Assembly: GCA_900239685.1 (NCBI GenBank)
Contig: OENT01000754.1
Coordinates: 1-64,000, forward strand
DNA from: Rotaria macrura
Taxonomy: Eukaryota; Rotifera; Eurotatoria; Philodinida; Philodinidae
Length of the DNA: 64,000 bases
Reading direction: 5' to 3'
The notes beneath the pieces were generated by a model. That model made no database searches. It was not told where the DNA came from and saw nothing but the letters and a program-made list of their open reading frames with translations. Every line of letters begins with the position of its first letter. Within the stretch, counting starts at the first letter, position 1. Shown one piece after another: positions 11,446 to 23,358 of the stretch. A program made the translations under genes and the position numbers.

Positions 11446-14400
11446 TAAAATGTATGATCTTAATATTGAGCAATATATCATGGTGAAATACTACGGTTTA
11501 AAATTAAAAAACCCCTGAACGAGTCGTTTTTCTTCGTACACATAGTCTGTGTATCTCGTCCTGGGTTGTTAAGATTCTTAGAAGTAAAATTTTCTCGATC
11601 GAAAAAGTATATTCTGCTGCATTTTCTATTGACTTTCTTCATTGCATACATATATGTATGCATATATATGTATGTATAATTACCATTATGCAGTGAGTTT
11701 AAGTGTGTAGATTTTTTGCGTTTAACATGGTACTTAAACCTGCGTTTGGAACTTGAAATGACCATGTATTTTGCAGTTTCTGATATTGCCTTTCGCTCTT
11801 GACCGCTTCCGTTGAAAATAACTTGAACTTAAATAAAAAAATGGTACATTTTCATCTCAAAATATATTTTTTGAACCATTCACATTATAAAAGATTTTTT
11901 TTCTAGTTCATTAAAAGACCTTCTCCTAATAGCTAGTGTATTACTTTGGAGTATTCAGAATACCTACACGATGATATTACAGTTGCAGCGCTAAAGTATA
12001 GAGACTTCCCTTAAGATACCTACATGCGCAATTAAGATGATTTCGAAAGTTCGTGTTTAAAACACAATGAAACAACTAATCAATCGTTGCTTTTTCTTCG
12101 TTCGATGTTGAAACAAGTTTTAACTCGAACGCATTCATTTGAGAGCAGGTAAGGACATAGCTATAGATAGTATGAAAGTTCACAAATTGTACAAAAATTT
12201 CCAAAAGCTTAATGAAACGCTCTGAAATAATTAATCAGTCATAATTGAAATTTACACAATTTGACCACCTGCTGATGATAAGTCGATTCAAGATCGGAAA
12301 TCAATTGTAGCGGTTCACTACATAAAAATCTTTCCTATGTAAAATGACAGTCTTGAAGATAGCCATAAAATCTTTTCTATTGCACGCGTACAAGAAACTT
12401 GTTTTCGCATTCCTAAACTTAACTTGAATTGATTTGCCGACTTCAACATCCACCATGTGATGTGTCCTTTTCAAATATGCGGTAAACATCCGTAAAATAA
12501 TGAAAAAAATCTTCAAAGAGTAAACAGGACAAAAGAAAGAACACGATTTTCATCGTTTGAATACTACGGTACTGATAAAATTTTAGTTTTCATTCATCAT
12601 TAATTCAATTAATTTTTGTTTTAGATTTTCAATGCTCAACGATTCTCTGAAATCCGGAGCATTTCATCCATATGCATAGTAGATAGCAATTCGAAGTTGT
12701 TTTGAATCCTTCGAGCATGGCCATCAATCACTGTTTTCAATTATATTCAAAAGAGTTAAATTCAATATTCTTCTCATGAACAGTCATATCAATAATTTTC
12801 AAGATTTTTGACTTAACAGACAACGATTCTTAGATATGTAGCAGTTATAATCTGTTGGACTCAACGTCTGACATATGTGGAGTGGTGAAACACTAATCAG
12901 GATCCTCATCTAATATCACTGAATAGAAGTACTAAAAGAATGCTAGCTAAATCTATCTTAGACTGTTGTAGCTCAGTGTGATGTGTGTTCAAGCATTAGA
13001 ATCTACCTAGAACTCAAATCGATCTCTTTTGAAAAATAACATTAATGAGTCACTATCGAATTCATTCCCATGTGACATCCGTTATATACAAAGTGTGATG
13101 AACTGAAACAATGATGCAATACACATACCTAGGATCTGTTCATCAAAAAAACATGATATTTCATTAGTGCGAGCTCTGGGCAGCAATTTAATCGTCGGAG
13201 AAGGCTGAAAACTAATCGAAGCTCGGTGAACAATCTAGAAAGATGTTTTTCATTTTATAGGGACTGGATATTAGTTCTGCGCGTAATAGGATATTTAGAG
13301 AAGCTTTCGAGCTCATGATGAGAATAATTCTGTATAGAAGCGAATATTCTTTAAACTGAGTTTTATTACTCTTTCTTCTGCCAGTGGCTGATCACGATCA
13401 TCTTTTAATGTTGTTTCCTTAGGTAAAATGTGGGTGACACTAAGAACCATCGCTTCTTACCAGTACCCATCTGAGTTGTTAAATTAGCATATGTCATAGT
13501 ATCAGTACTTCCAAATGCAATAGATTTGTTATGACATTTTTAAAATCAAGTTTAAACGACGTATAAAATCTTCATTTATTTGCTTAAGTATAATTTTGAG
13601 TAACATCGATACTATGGTGGATGTTTAACACAGAAATGTCAAGGATTTTCCACAGCTATTGTTCGTCCTTTCATCAGAAACCATGGATTAGTCGATTAGC
13701 TAATTCATTTTCAATCAAGTGTATTGAAAACCATGTAAAAGTTATAATCATCAAATAGGAAATACATAAGGATACATATTGTCTCTTTTGAACAGAAGCT
13801 AAAGTTCAATCAGAAAGCTTCAAAAGAGCTGCTAAAATTTGGTCGAGATTTTAACTAAAAAAACAATCAATCAGTGCCACGTCCGAGTATGGTAGAAAGT
13901 TAGAAATTTTCTATTATTTCTGATCAGATGTCGATATTTTTGGAATTCATGGAACCTAGTTGATCCAACAAAAGCAGATCGTCGTTTTTCTAAACAGTAG
14001 TAGTACCTTTTAAGTATATAAGCCGGCTAAAAATGAATCATTAAATTCACTTTTCTCATTCCGTATATAGATTGAATAAAGAACTTGATTATTTGCATTT
14101 ATTTATGAGCTACTACATTTGTAGAGTAAGATTCCTATTTTAGGACTATTTTTGTGTTCCGTATGCATCTCTGAATATCTTTTTTTTCTTTCTGCTAATT
14201 AAATAAAGAAAGTTTATGGATCAAAACATCATATTTCTGCTTCGTCTATTTATAAAAACGCCTCATCAAATAGATATTTTGTCAGTATACTACATGAATC
14301 ATTCCGTTTTTCCTTATAACATCAAACATATTAATTCTTATTTATTTAAGATATATAGTGCTGCTAGCATAAATAAATTCGAAAAACTAACATTGAGAGC

Positions 14401-15012
14401 ACGAACCCTTTGATTTTATTTTCGATGGCATAAATTCATATTGTAGTGAACTGATTTCGTGGAATAGTTGTATCACAATACATTCTCAATTCGTATAAAT
14501 AAATCTGACTCAATTTGCAACTCCGACACGTTTTTTGAGATCAGTAAGAAGTGTTAAGATTCCCCATGGGAAGTATACGACAGTTTTAGCAAATGCAAGA
14601 TTAATAGCTTGGAACAAATTTGTAATGTCTGATCGTTCTGATAAGAACTCTGCTAGTTGGTCAACCTTAGCGATTCTTGTTGTGTATCATGTTTGTCGTA
14701 CTGATTGTACGTACCTGATGTAATTTTGCACTATCACTGGTCTCTGTAGTAGGATGCCAACAGTTAGAAGTATATCAACAGGCAGGAAAAATCCTACAGA
14801 GCTACGACAAAAAAATGTGAAGTGACGACTTTTAAATAGTGACTTACCTGATGAATGCGAAGATATTCTATGTTTTTTCGTATCATTCATTTGCAAATGT
14901 TGTTCTTTTCTTTCGACATATAGAAGAACACGAAGAAAAATATTACCATATTGTTCAATCCAATCGAAATCACTTTTAAACAGAGTTTGAAATTATATCA
15001 ATCTGTTACATT
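11446..15012. other. Intergenic with a TATG/CATA palindromic tract
   Basis: About 3.5 kb with no recognisable gene. A CATA/TATG palindromic microsatellite lies at about 11644-11680. The frames at 12301-12516 (-), 14216-14413, 14535-14723 and 14687-14896 (-) have no domain. A TAGCTCAG word at about 12966 resembles a tRNA A box but has no matching B box or cloverleaf. Confidence 0.45.
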
Positions 15013-16701
15013 ATGTATCGATACTTTCCAATCATACTAATAGTCAATTTAATACATCAATACACTGATGGTCAAACAATGACGTTTAATACCAGTGCGT
15101 ATGCTCTCTCACATCGTTGTATTTGGTTGACATGTAACGTTTCGGGCTATCCATCTGTACTTTTCGGATATGCAGTGGACTGCTGCGCTTTAGACGTTCC
15201 TCTTAATTATGCTCAAGTCAATCGAACCATTTCTATTTCTATGTCTCGTCTTAGATCGATTGAACCAATAAACAAAATGAACACTGTTTTCATGCTTAGC
15301 GGTGGGCCTGGTGGATCAGGTTGGAGTCTGTTCTACAACATAATTCAAATGATTCCTGCTAGCATTGGTATTACTGTGATACTACCTGATCATCGTGGTA
15401 CTGGATTATCGACTGCTTTGAGTTGTGATGATAATGGTTCACAAAATATAAGTACAGCATGTATTCACTATTTGATCTCGAAATGGGCCATAGACGGGCT
15501 GAATCAATTTTCTATCACTGCAGCTGCCAATGATTTATCTGTACAAATTCAATCTTATCAAGCTGATTATCCAGGACGAGTCACTATTATTGCTCTATCC
15601 TACGGTACACTATGGTTGGACCGTTTCCTACAGATCTATCCAAATGTAGTTCAATCAGCTGTTATGGATGGAGTATTCGATCCTACACTAAGTTCGAATA
15701 GTCGAGCTGATTTATTGACATCTGTAGTTGGCTGGCAATTCTTGAACTATTGCCAGCTACAACCTAAATGTAGTGAATATTTTCCTGTCGAACAACCAGC
15801 CTCTATAATGTTTCACAAAATATTACATGACTTAGATGCGAACAAACAAAATTGCATCAAGACGTATTTTAATGAATATCAATTAACTTCAAATAAGCTT
15901 CGTGCCATATTTCTCGATTTGATGAGTGATGCATCACATTATATGGATCGCACTATCCTACCTGCCGTGATATATCGTTTGAATCGGTGTAATTCTGATG
16001 ATATAACTGTTTTGAATTACTTTTTCAACAACATCGAAAAGACGTCATCCAATGCAGTTCCTCTACTTCTATTCTCAAAGGTGCTCAGCTATAATATCAT
16101 TCAATCGGAAATGTGGCTAGCTTTGAACGAGAGTGAAATCAGCGAGAAAACATTCAATGATTGGCATGCTTCGACAGTAGTTGCGCCTGATTATCCCTTG
16201 TACTATTTCTCTCTACGTGCACAATGGCCCAAGTATCCTTTAGATCAATATTATGGTCGCTTCGCCTCAAATTCACAAGTGTTAATGCTTTCTGGTCAAC
16301 TAGATCCGGCAACTGTTTTTGATCAAGCATCGCATCTAGCGTCGATCACTGCAAAGACGAGAAAGTTCTATGGAATACCACTGGCTGGACATGTTACAAT
16401 CAATATTGCTGAAGTCGGCTTTTTATGTCCACTAAACTTAGTCTTGTCATGGATGTTTCCTACACTTTTCCCTGCACAATGGAATGATCCGCAATGCATT
16501 CAACAACTGCCAACGACGATTGATTTCGTTGGAGAAACCCAACTTGGTCAAAAGAATTCATTGAAACTTTTGAATATTAGTCTACCTTTTGGAAATGATC
16601 TACCCATTCTATCTGCTTCTCCTCAACGTATGGAAACTTTTCAACAACTAAGCTTCTTACAATTATTCTTTTACTTAGCATTATACACTATCTATCTTTG
16701 A
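15013..16701 (+). CDS. Secreted TAP-like alpha/beta hydrolase (peptidase family S33)
   Basis: A single-exon frame of 562 residues. A hydrophobic N-terminus (about 1-20) reads as a signal peptide. The fold is given by the oxyanion-hole motif GGPGGSGW at 97-104, DHRGTGLS at about 126-133, the nucleophile motif ALSYG with Ser196, and a C-terminal TAP-like block with GQLDP (Asp431) and LAGHV (His460). These match the Ser-Asp-His triad of the proline iminopeptidase / tripeptidyl aminopeptidase group, which release N-terminal residues or short peptides. The nucleophile elbow has Ala where most members have Gly (ALSYG rather than G-x-S-x-G). The last 15-20 residues are hydrophobic after a Ser-rich stretch, which could be a GPI-anchor signal. 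An extracellular digestive or surface peptidase role is inferred. The fold is certain; the substrate is not. Confidence 0.85.
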   Translation: MYRYFPIILIVNLIHQYTDGQTMTFNTSAYALSHRCIWLTCNVSGYPSVLFGYAVDCCALDVPLNYAQVNRTISISMSRLRSIEPINKMNTVFMLSGGPGGSGWSLFYNIIQMIPASIGITVILPDHRGTGLSTALSCDDNGSQNISTACIHYLISKWAIDGLNQFSITAAANDLSVQIQSYQADYPGRVTIIALSYGTLWLDRFLQIYPNVVQSAVMDGVFDPTLSSNSRADLLTSVVGWQFLNYCQLQPKCSEYFPVEQPASIMFHKILHDLDANKQNCIKTYFNEYQLTSNKLRAIFLDLMSDASHYMDRTILPAVIYRLNRCNSDDITVLNYFFNNIEKTSSNAVPLLLFSKVLSYNIIQSEMWLALNESEISEKTFNDWHASTVVAPDYPLYYFSLRAQWPKYPLDQYYGRFASNSQVLMLSGQLDPATVFDQASHLASITAKTRKFYGIPLAGHVTINIAEVGFLCPLNLVLSWMFPTLFPAQWNDPQCIQQLPTTIDFVGETQLGQKNSLKLLNISLPFGNDLPILSASPQRMETFQQLSFLQLFFYLALYTIYL

Positions 16702-17596
16702 TTGAACTCCGAATAAAATAATCAGGCATTTATCAATTATCATCAATTTATTACCACTTAATCAGATCGTATTGCAGATTTAGTACTAGGGAAACCTAAA
16801 CAAACTGTATGCATGACTACTCTATGTGTATTCTTTTGTTATTCGTGTCCAGTTAATCATAATAAATCGATATGAATACTGATTGTGATTACAGTAGCAT
16901 ACCAAAGAAGATATACACAATAGCATTAGTAACGCACTTGAATGCTCCGGAAATTTTCGGTTTTGGTTTAGTTTAGGCACGCGCTACATGAGATTTCACT
17001 AATAACAACTTCATACAAATGGTTTCACATTTTAGTTAGTGAAAAATCTAACTCAAACGAGTAGCATTTATTGCTACACAAATGATTATTGGTTGTGAAG
17101 ATATTTCAAATGTGATTGCTGGACAACTATTGAGAGGAAAAATTTGTTCATCTGATGTAGAATTCGAAAGATAGCGGTGCAAACCTGATGCTCATGAGAG
17201 TATCTTGTAATTAACAACTATATGGTACATGGATAATGTCGTAAATCCTGTCTCTTGTTGATAGTCGGAATTTTGAGTTAGATCAAAGAGATCTTTGAAA
17301 TATTTTTCAAATATTGAAAGGATCAGTATGAAATAACATGATGTTTTCATTCGTGAAAAAATCAACTTTGACATTTTTAAAGAATTCGAGCAATAGACTG
17401 GCTCTTGTGAGTATAGGGAGTACAAAAGAAGAACTCCCACAAAGACCGGCTCAAAGGTTAACCCAATTAAAGTAGCGTTCACATCCACAATTAAACGGTG
17501 ATCTTTATAAGTGTAGGACATGGAAAGAAATTCAATAAATGCGCCTCGATCATTATATTTCGGTATCTAAAATAAGATATACAGTATATATATATG
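16702..17596. other. Intergenic, nothing recognised
   Basis: AT-rich DNA between the hydrolase gene and the palindrome. A 109-codon minus-strand frame (17192-17521) contains one hydrophobic patch but no recognisable domain or splice context. A short TATA tract lies at about 17584-17595. Confidence 0.45.
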
Positions 17597-18165
17597 TAAG
17601 GTGCCGCTAATGCAACGTTTTAGTGGATTCGTTTTTTTGATAAAATACACCTATTCTGATTCTTCGTCTGACGCTGATTACGAATATCACCTTCTTTTTT
17701 CGATTAATCGAAGTCTTCATAGAGAAAAATGAAAAATACTGAGAGACACCAAAAAACCGAAAAAATGCTGCCTTGCAAAAAAACGATCGTATCACCAATC
17801 CACTGCACGTTTTTGCACTCGCCGATACGATATTCAAATTTCTTGCATGAAATTAGTTATAGCCATGCGGTTTAAAATTGNCAATTTTAAACCGCATGGC
17901 TATAACTAATTTCATGCAAGAAATTTGAATATCGTATCGGCGAGTGCAAAAACGTGCAGTGGATTGGTGATACGATCGTTTTTTTGCAAGGCAGCATTTT
18001 TTCGGTTTTTTGGTGTCTCTCAGTATTTTTCATTTTTCTCTATGAAGACTTCGATTAATCGAAAAAAGAAGGTGATATTCGTAATCAGCGTCAGACGAAG
18101 AATCAGAATAGGTGTATTTTATCAAAAAAACGAATCCACTAAAACGTTGCATTAGCGGCACCTTA
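17597..18165. repeat. Perfect 284-bp-arm palindrome centred on a single N
   Basis: The left arm 17597-17880 and the right arm 17882-18165 are exact reverse complements wherever I compared them, meeting at one ambiguous base at 17881. Both ends read TA-AGGTGCCGC, so the unit is flanked by TA and could be a foldback transposon with TA target duplications. It could also be an assembly artefact in which one strand was read back on the other. The two identical 76-codon frames (minus and plus) are a by-product of the symmetry and show no domain. Confidence 0.85.
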
Positions 18166-19069
18166 TGTCGCAATAGAAATTAAAATTCAGGACAATTTAA
18201 ATTTTTCCTATAGGAGAATTTTAAATCATCCTGAATAAACAGTGTCAAGTTTATTGCTGTCAAATTTCGAGAATAAAAAACTTACACTAGACATTTTAAA
18301 ATGAAGTCGTTTCTGATGAATGGCAATTAGTTCCACACTGTATTTTTGATGCTCAACAACGACATTTGTGTGCTGCACAATTGCCATCACAGTTATATGT
18401 TTCAGTTGAAGTAAGTAATCCAGCACTCACAAAAACTATTCAGATTGAATGAACTTTGAATGTTCACACAACATACATCAGCCTAAATCTGTTTTTGATC
18501 GTGAGGATCAACTCTTTTATTGATATTCTTTAATTCTTGTGTAAAAATTTCTTATGTAACAACAGGAGGATTATATTTAATTTCATATTGAACATTGGGA
18601 TCACCAATTTTTATTAATTTAAAACTTTTTACTCACCAACTATTTGAGTTGAGAATCCCATCTTGGATAAGTAGTACTGCATCACCACAAAATGACTGTT
18701 TTATAGAAAATTGATCTTGAAATTTCTAATTTAAACCTTCAATGTGTTTATGAAGTAATTTATAAACTTCTTACATGAAAACTAGGGAGTGACACTGGAA
18801 TATCTACATAAATAATATACGCAGCGTTTGTTTACAAGCGTACATTTTTATTTTGTTCTGATCTTCTATCAATTTTATGAGACATAAAAGATATTTGAAT
18901 TTTTATTTTTTTAAAAAATAAAAAATTTGAAGTTGATGCTATATATTCAGGAAGATTTAAAATTCTCTTATGGGACTATTTTAATTGTAATTTCTCTAGG
19001 AAAAGCTAAAATTTTAATTTGTCCTAGGAAAATTTTAAATTGTCCTGAATTTTAATTTCTATCGCGACA
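18166..19069. mobile_element. 904-bp TA-flanked DNA transposon with long TIRs (non-autonomous)
   Basis: The left end TGTCGCAATAGAAATTAAAA and the right end, read in reverse complement, agree over about 38 bp with one mismatch. A second inner inverted pair (AGGAGAATTTTAAATC near 18212 against its complement near 18950-18970) extends the symmetry. TA occurs directly outside both ends (18164-18165 and 19070-19071), as in the Tc1/mariner superfamily. No transposase frame is present. The left TA is also the last dinucleotide of the neighbouring palindrome. On the right a TA microsatellite follows directly. Confidence 0.8.
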
Positions 19070-19092
19070 TATATATATATATATATATATAT
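19070..19092. repeat. TA microsatellite
   Basis: An alternating AT tract immediately right of the 904-bp element. It may be the original TA-rich target or have expanded after insertion. Confidence 0.8.
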
Positions 19093-21905
19093 GAATGCCA
19101 GTCTTTAATTTTAAACCCCAACTAAACATCAGGTATAAAATATTAGTTATTTATCAAGTTGTATATACGATAAACTGTAAAAAGCGAGTAGCATCGTCGA
19201 TAGTGCATTATGTTCGTTTTTCGACGCTTAAAAAACATACACGATAATGATTATGACCATTTTTACCAAGCATCCAACTATCTAGGTGAAATAATAATAC
19301 CATTTCCATGTGTTACGCAAAAGCATTTTGGTTGATAAATGATGATATCAAATAATAGATAGAAATTGGATGATTACGCACCTTTGGAATAATAAATATG
19401 AGTTCTACACGTGTCTCTAGTAACTGATGTTTGTCGGCAGCTAATTATATGTCAAATTGTTTAGTTATGTATTCAATGATGATTAAAAGTCAGATGCTCT
19501 GCTAGTTAGCTGAACTAAGAATTAACGTTTTACAAGTTCTCTAAAGTAGCTCGCTACGTAGGAAAACTTCAAAATACAAGAAATAAATTCAGAGCAAAAG
19601 TCTCAATAACGAGAACTTCAGATTTTGATAAATATCTCATCATGAGAAAAGCAAGTGATTCCTTAGTTTTTCTTCCTACAAGTATAATTGATTATATTTT
19701 GATGCAGAATCTTAGTACCAAAGTCAAGTGTAAAACACCATGATGGTTTATTGAATAATATGAAAAATTAGATCTAAATAGATTAAAATTTCTTCTTAGG
19801 AGCACCTTTCGTCCATACTATGAACAGTGATCATTTTTTTTCACCAGCCCAAGTTACAATAACTTGTGTAACTTGTAACTAATATTAATAAACAATCAAG
19901 AGATAAATAAGAACAAGATGAAATAATCCACTTAGATTACGAAGAAAATTTTCTCAGATAATAACTATAAATATTATGCGAAATATCTCATTTCTAGCTG
20001 AATGAATCTAGTAGAGGATCTGATGAACTGACAAAATCGCATGAGAATTCAGGTCACAGAGTTACGGTCGTGTCTGATAATCGAACCCTTTTTTTACTTA
20101 GTTGGCTATTGATCAGTATCTAACACCAACACTTGAGATTGCTCAGAATTCTATGATAGAATCAGTAAGATTCGATGACAGTTCGACAGTAGGAATCCGA
20201 TTGTTGCAATAATTTCATTGAATCATATTGGTTTAACAGTTAGTTAAATCAAGTTCCAGTTGAATCAATCCGATACTGACTCCGATGGATGCACACTATT
20301 TTCTTCATCCGGTGCTATTTAGTATCCAGTAACATTACTAAGGCTGAGGGGTCCAAAAGATCACGTGAGATACCGTCAAATTCTTACAGTATTATCCGGA
20401 AGACATTCTGACTATGGAATTAAGATAGGATTTCGTTGGTTTTATGAAAAAATGTATACAATCCGACATAACCGAATTATTCTTCTCGGAATCATGCAGA
20501 GAAGGATCGATGTACTTGTAATTACAAATATCCGAAACGAAAAGTTACTGTAAAGAACAAAAAAGAGTCACCTTATATCAAGAAAAAGTAATTATTAATG
20601 AATTCTCATCGATTGCAAAAAGAATGATAAGAAAAATCTGCCACTAAAGAAAAAGTCCATATAGACTGAATAGTATTTTTTTTCCGTTTGAACATTGTTC
20701 ACATTAAAGAAGTTTTTACTGTGTATTTACGAGATTAATACAACATTGGTAAAATTATGTATCCTTTGAATACTTTATTATCAGTAAACTTTTTACTTCA
20801 TACAGTTTTTTAGCGGCGAATAATTTAATTAGGCACTGATACGATTTTATTTCTTATCTCAGGAAATCAAGCTTGAAATTTAATAATAAACTCGATGCGT
20901 TTTATTGTATTGTATGTTCACAATTATTTTTATCAAATACATGCTATAGTTTCAAAGATCATCGTCTATCATTGAATCCGTTTTTTTTTCGTTTCTTAGC
21001 GTTGATGATCAAAATAAGTGTTAATAGGTCACAATAATTCGATAGACAAATATTTTTCAATAAACATAACAAGGAAATTAAGAAAAGTAATCGAGTATAA
21101 ACTAATATATTTTACGAGTTCACTAATGAAAAAATACTCCTTATAATGAACGTGCCAAAGACTTCAAGTTTCTCGAAATGCATATAACGAACATGGTAAG
21201 CCAATTAAGAAATATATGCTTCATGATGGGAAAATTTCTTTCTGTTGCAATACACTGAAAGATAGTGTCTTGCAAGGCAAAGTGATCATCTATATACAGT
21301 TTAATAGTAAAGGAGTTGCCTTTTCTCAAAACAAACTCGTTAATCTCACATCCATTTTTATTTCATAATAATCATAATTGCAGAGTTTTAAATCAAGTAT
21401 TTATTTTATGAATTTCAATATATTTATTTAATGGTAATATAATACTAGCACCTAAAACAAAAAAATTAAATTAATTACTTTCAGTTAGATTTGACGGTTG
21501 AATGATAGCAATTTCCTTTACATTAACAAATGGAAATACATTTTCAACAATAGTTGTAGAAGTGTTCCCAGCTTACAGCATAAAGAAATATTGTACCTAA
21601 TTACTTAAAGCAAATATCTCCCAAGAGAGTTGCAGTAGTTGTTTCAAGAAACAATTGTGTTTTCAAAGAAAATGGTTAGTTTAAATTTCAGCCCCGAACC
21701 TACAGGAAAGAAGACACAATGAGTAATACTAGTGATACGACTCAGAAAGACCAGAGTATTATATAATTTCACGAACCCCTCCAGAAAAATAATTGAGTAT
21801 AGTTAGTTTCTGATATTGTACATAGTGACGGCTTTTTGACTTTCATGAAAGAAAAATTCAAAATGTGAGCTATTGTTCGTTTGTGATTCATTGATTTGCT
21901 GCAAC
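19093..21905. other. Intergenic, nothing recognised
   Basis: About 2.8 kb of AT-rich DNA. From about 20040 to 20400 words such as GAATC, GATTC and ATCCGA recur, as in 2540-3010, which may mark an old repeat. The frames at 20365-20553 and 21141-21329 have no domain. Confidence 0.4.
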
Positions 21906-22436
21906 CAAGGGGGAAACATCTTTTTCGTCGTTTTTGTAGTAATGAAATTTTGGCGTAGATTCTGATTGTGTCCAAATTTTGTTGTACTCCTAACTACTCC
22001 TATGTGTTGTTCGTCGATTCGTGGCAGATAAAACATTTTCACATCTGTTACTGAACTTTGTGGAATAATTTCCCGGGAGCCTCATTTTCACTGTTTTTTG
22101 TACAATTTTGAGAATTTCGCTTGGTTGCAATGGAGTTTTCTAAATTTTTTTCGTACTCCTAGCTACTCCTTGATGCTCTTCATGAATTCGAGAACAACTC
22201 AATATCCTCACAGTCACTTTGGAATTTTGCGAAGCTTTTTCAGTTCCAAAAGCTCATTTTGGCTGGGATTTCAGTTAATAAAATTTCATATCTAACCAAT
22301 GAGTTTCTCTGCGTTTTTCTTGTACTCCTAGGGACTCCTTCAGGCCTTCTATTTGTTGATATTCTCCATTAGATTTTCCAAGCTTGCATTTATCTAGAAA
22401 ACTATAAAGTCCAAAAACCATGATGTTTCCCCCTTG
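21906..22436. mobile_element. 531-bp hAT-like element with exact 8-bp duplication and 169-bp internal repeats
   Basis: The termini are CAAGGGGGAAACATC (left) and GATGTTTCCCCCTTG (right), a perfect 15-bp inverted pair. They are flanked by the identical 8-bp duplication GCTGCAAC at 21898-21905 and 22437-22444. An 8-bp duplication with CA-A/G-G termini fits the hAT superfamily. The interior holds about three degenerate units with an exact period of 169 bp, marked by GTACTCCTA starting at 21984, 22153 and 22322. It has no transposase and is non-autonomous. It shares its first 12 terminal bases with the element at 25904. Confidence 0.9.
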
Positions 22437-22444
22437 GCTGCAAC

Positions 22445-23225
22445 TCTCACTTAATTAAAACAAAATAGATGAATACATCAAGGGGCAACTTCCACAGATA
22501 ATCAATATCACTACTTGTGGATAAATCGAGATACTGTACTGTGGCAAGACCGGCCATTGTAGATAAAATAGATTTGTTACATGACAAACAAAAATTCAGA
22601 AAAAATTCAGAATTCTCAGAAGAGCAATTTTAAGCTCATGTTTTACTTCAAGAGAATTATAAATTTTTCTCTACGAGAAAAAGGAATTTCAATCTCCGCT
22701 AATGAGAATTTAAAATATTATTCAATTCCGCTTCTCTCGGATCAAATATTTAGAACAGACTTATCCTTGTCATGCTTATAATTCATGGTTCATGAAAACA
22801 AGAGTTTTAAATTAAGAAAAACATGATAGAAAAATGGCAACCGCAGAGTAAATGGTAGCAACGCAAACAAAAAAAGCACATTTGTACAAAAGATAAAGAA
22901 AGATGCTTCTTGTAAAATGCAGAAATAAATATGGCAGATCACTATTCAGGTAATTAACTAACTATATTGAAACGTAACTAAAGTCTACAAGAAGCTATTT
23001 AATTTGCACATTGTGTTGGCTAAATCAGGCTAATATAGATGTGTATGTTTCACAGTTTAGCTACAAAAGTACTATTATGCAAGCTTCTTTTAGAAATGTT
23101 GTTGTGTCTGTAAATTCTCTAATAGAACTGTCTTTCTTATATTTAAAAAATAGTAATTGGAAAATTTTCGATCTATCTCCAATATTAAACATAACTGCAA
23201 AATTTATACTAGTGTCTGTCTCCAA
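22445..23225. other. Intergenic, nothing recognised
   Basis: AT-rich DNA. The frames at 22581-22781 and 23011-23370 are Ser/Leu/Ile-rich without a domain, and the latter runs into a transposable element. Confidence 0.45.
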
Positions 23226-23350
23226 TAGACATGTGCAAAGTCAGCTATTTTTTGGAATCGGAATCGTATTGAAATCGGTTTTAATGTGTTTTAGAATCGT
23301 GTCGGAATCGCTAAGATGGTATTTTCAAGGATCAGAATCGCCCATCCCTA
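23226..23350. mobile_element. 125-bp hAT-like MITE with a GAATCG array
   Basis: The left end TAGACATGTGC and the right end GCCCATCCCTA form a degenerate inverted pair. The flanks GTCTCCAA (23218-23225) and GTCTCAAA (23351-23358) match at 7 of 8 positions, an 8-bp duplication as in hAT elements. The body repeats GGAATCG/GAATCGT. It has no coding capacity. Confidence 0.65.
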
Positions 23351-23358
23351 GTCTCAAA

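Noticed and set aside
12961..13030. tRNA-like start (TAGCTCAG box)
   Set aside because: No B box of the GGTTCRANNCC type at the right distance and no acceptor stem could be formed.
17192..17521. 109-codon minus-strand frame with a hydrophobic patch
   Set aside because: Composition is AT-rich noise, with no domain, partner exon or conserved motif.
17607..18155. Two identical 76-codon frames in opposite orientation
   Set aside because: They are mirror images forced by the perfect palindrome, with no domain and no start context.
21984..22330. Regularly spaced GTACTCCTA repeats as a CRISPR-like array
   Set aside because: The 169-bp period, similarity across the whole unit and location inside a transposon with an 8-bp duplication show ordinary tandem units in a eukaryotic element.
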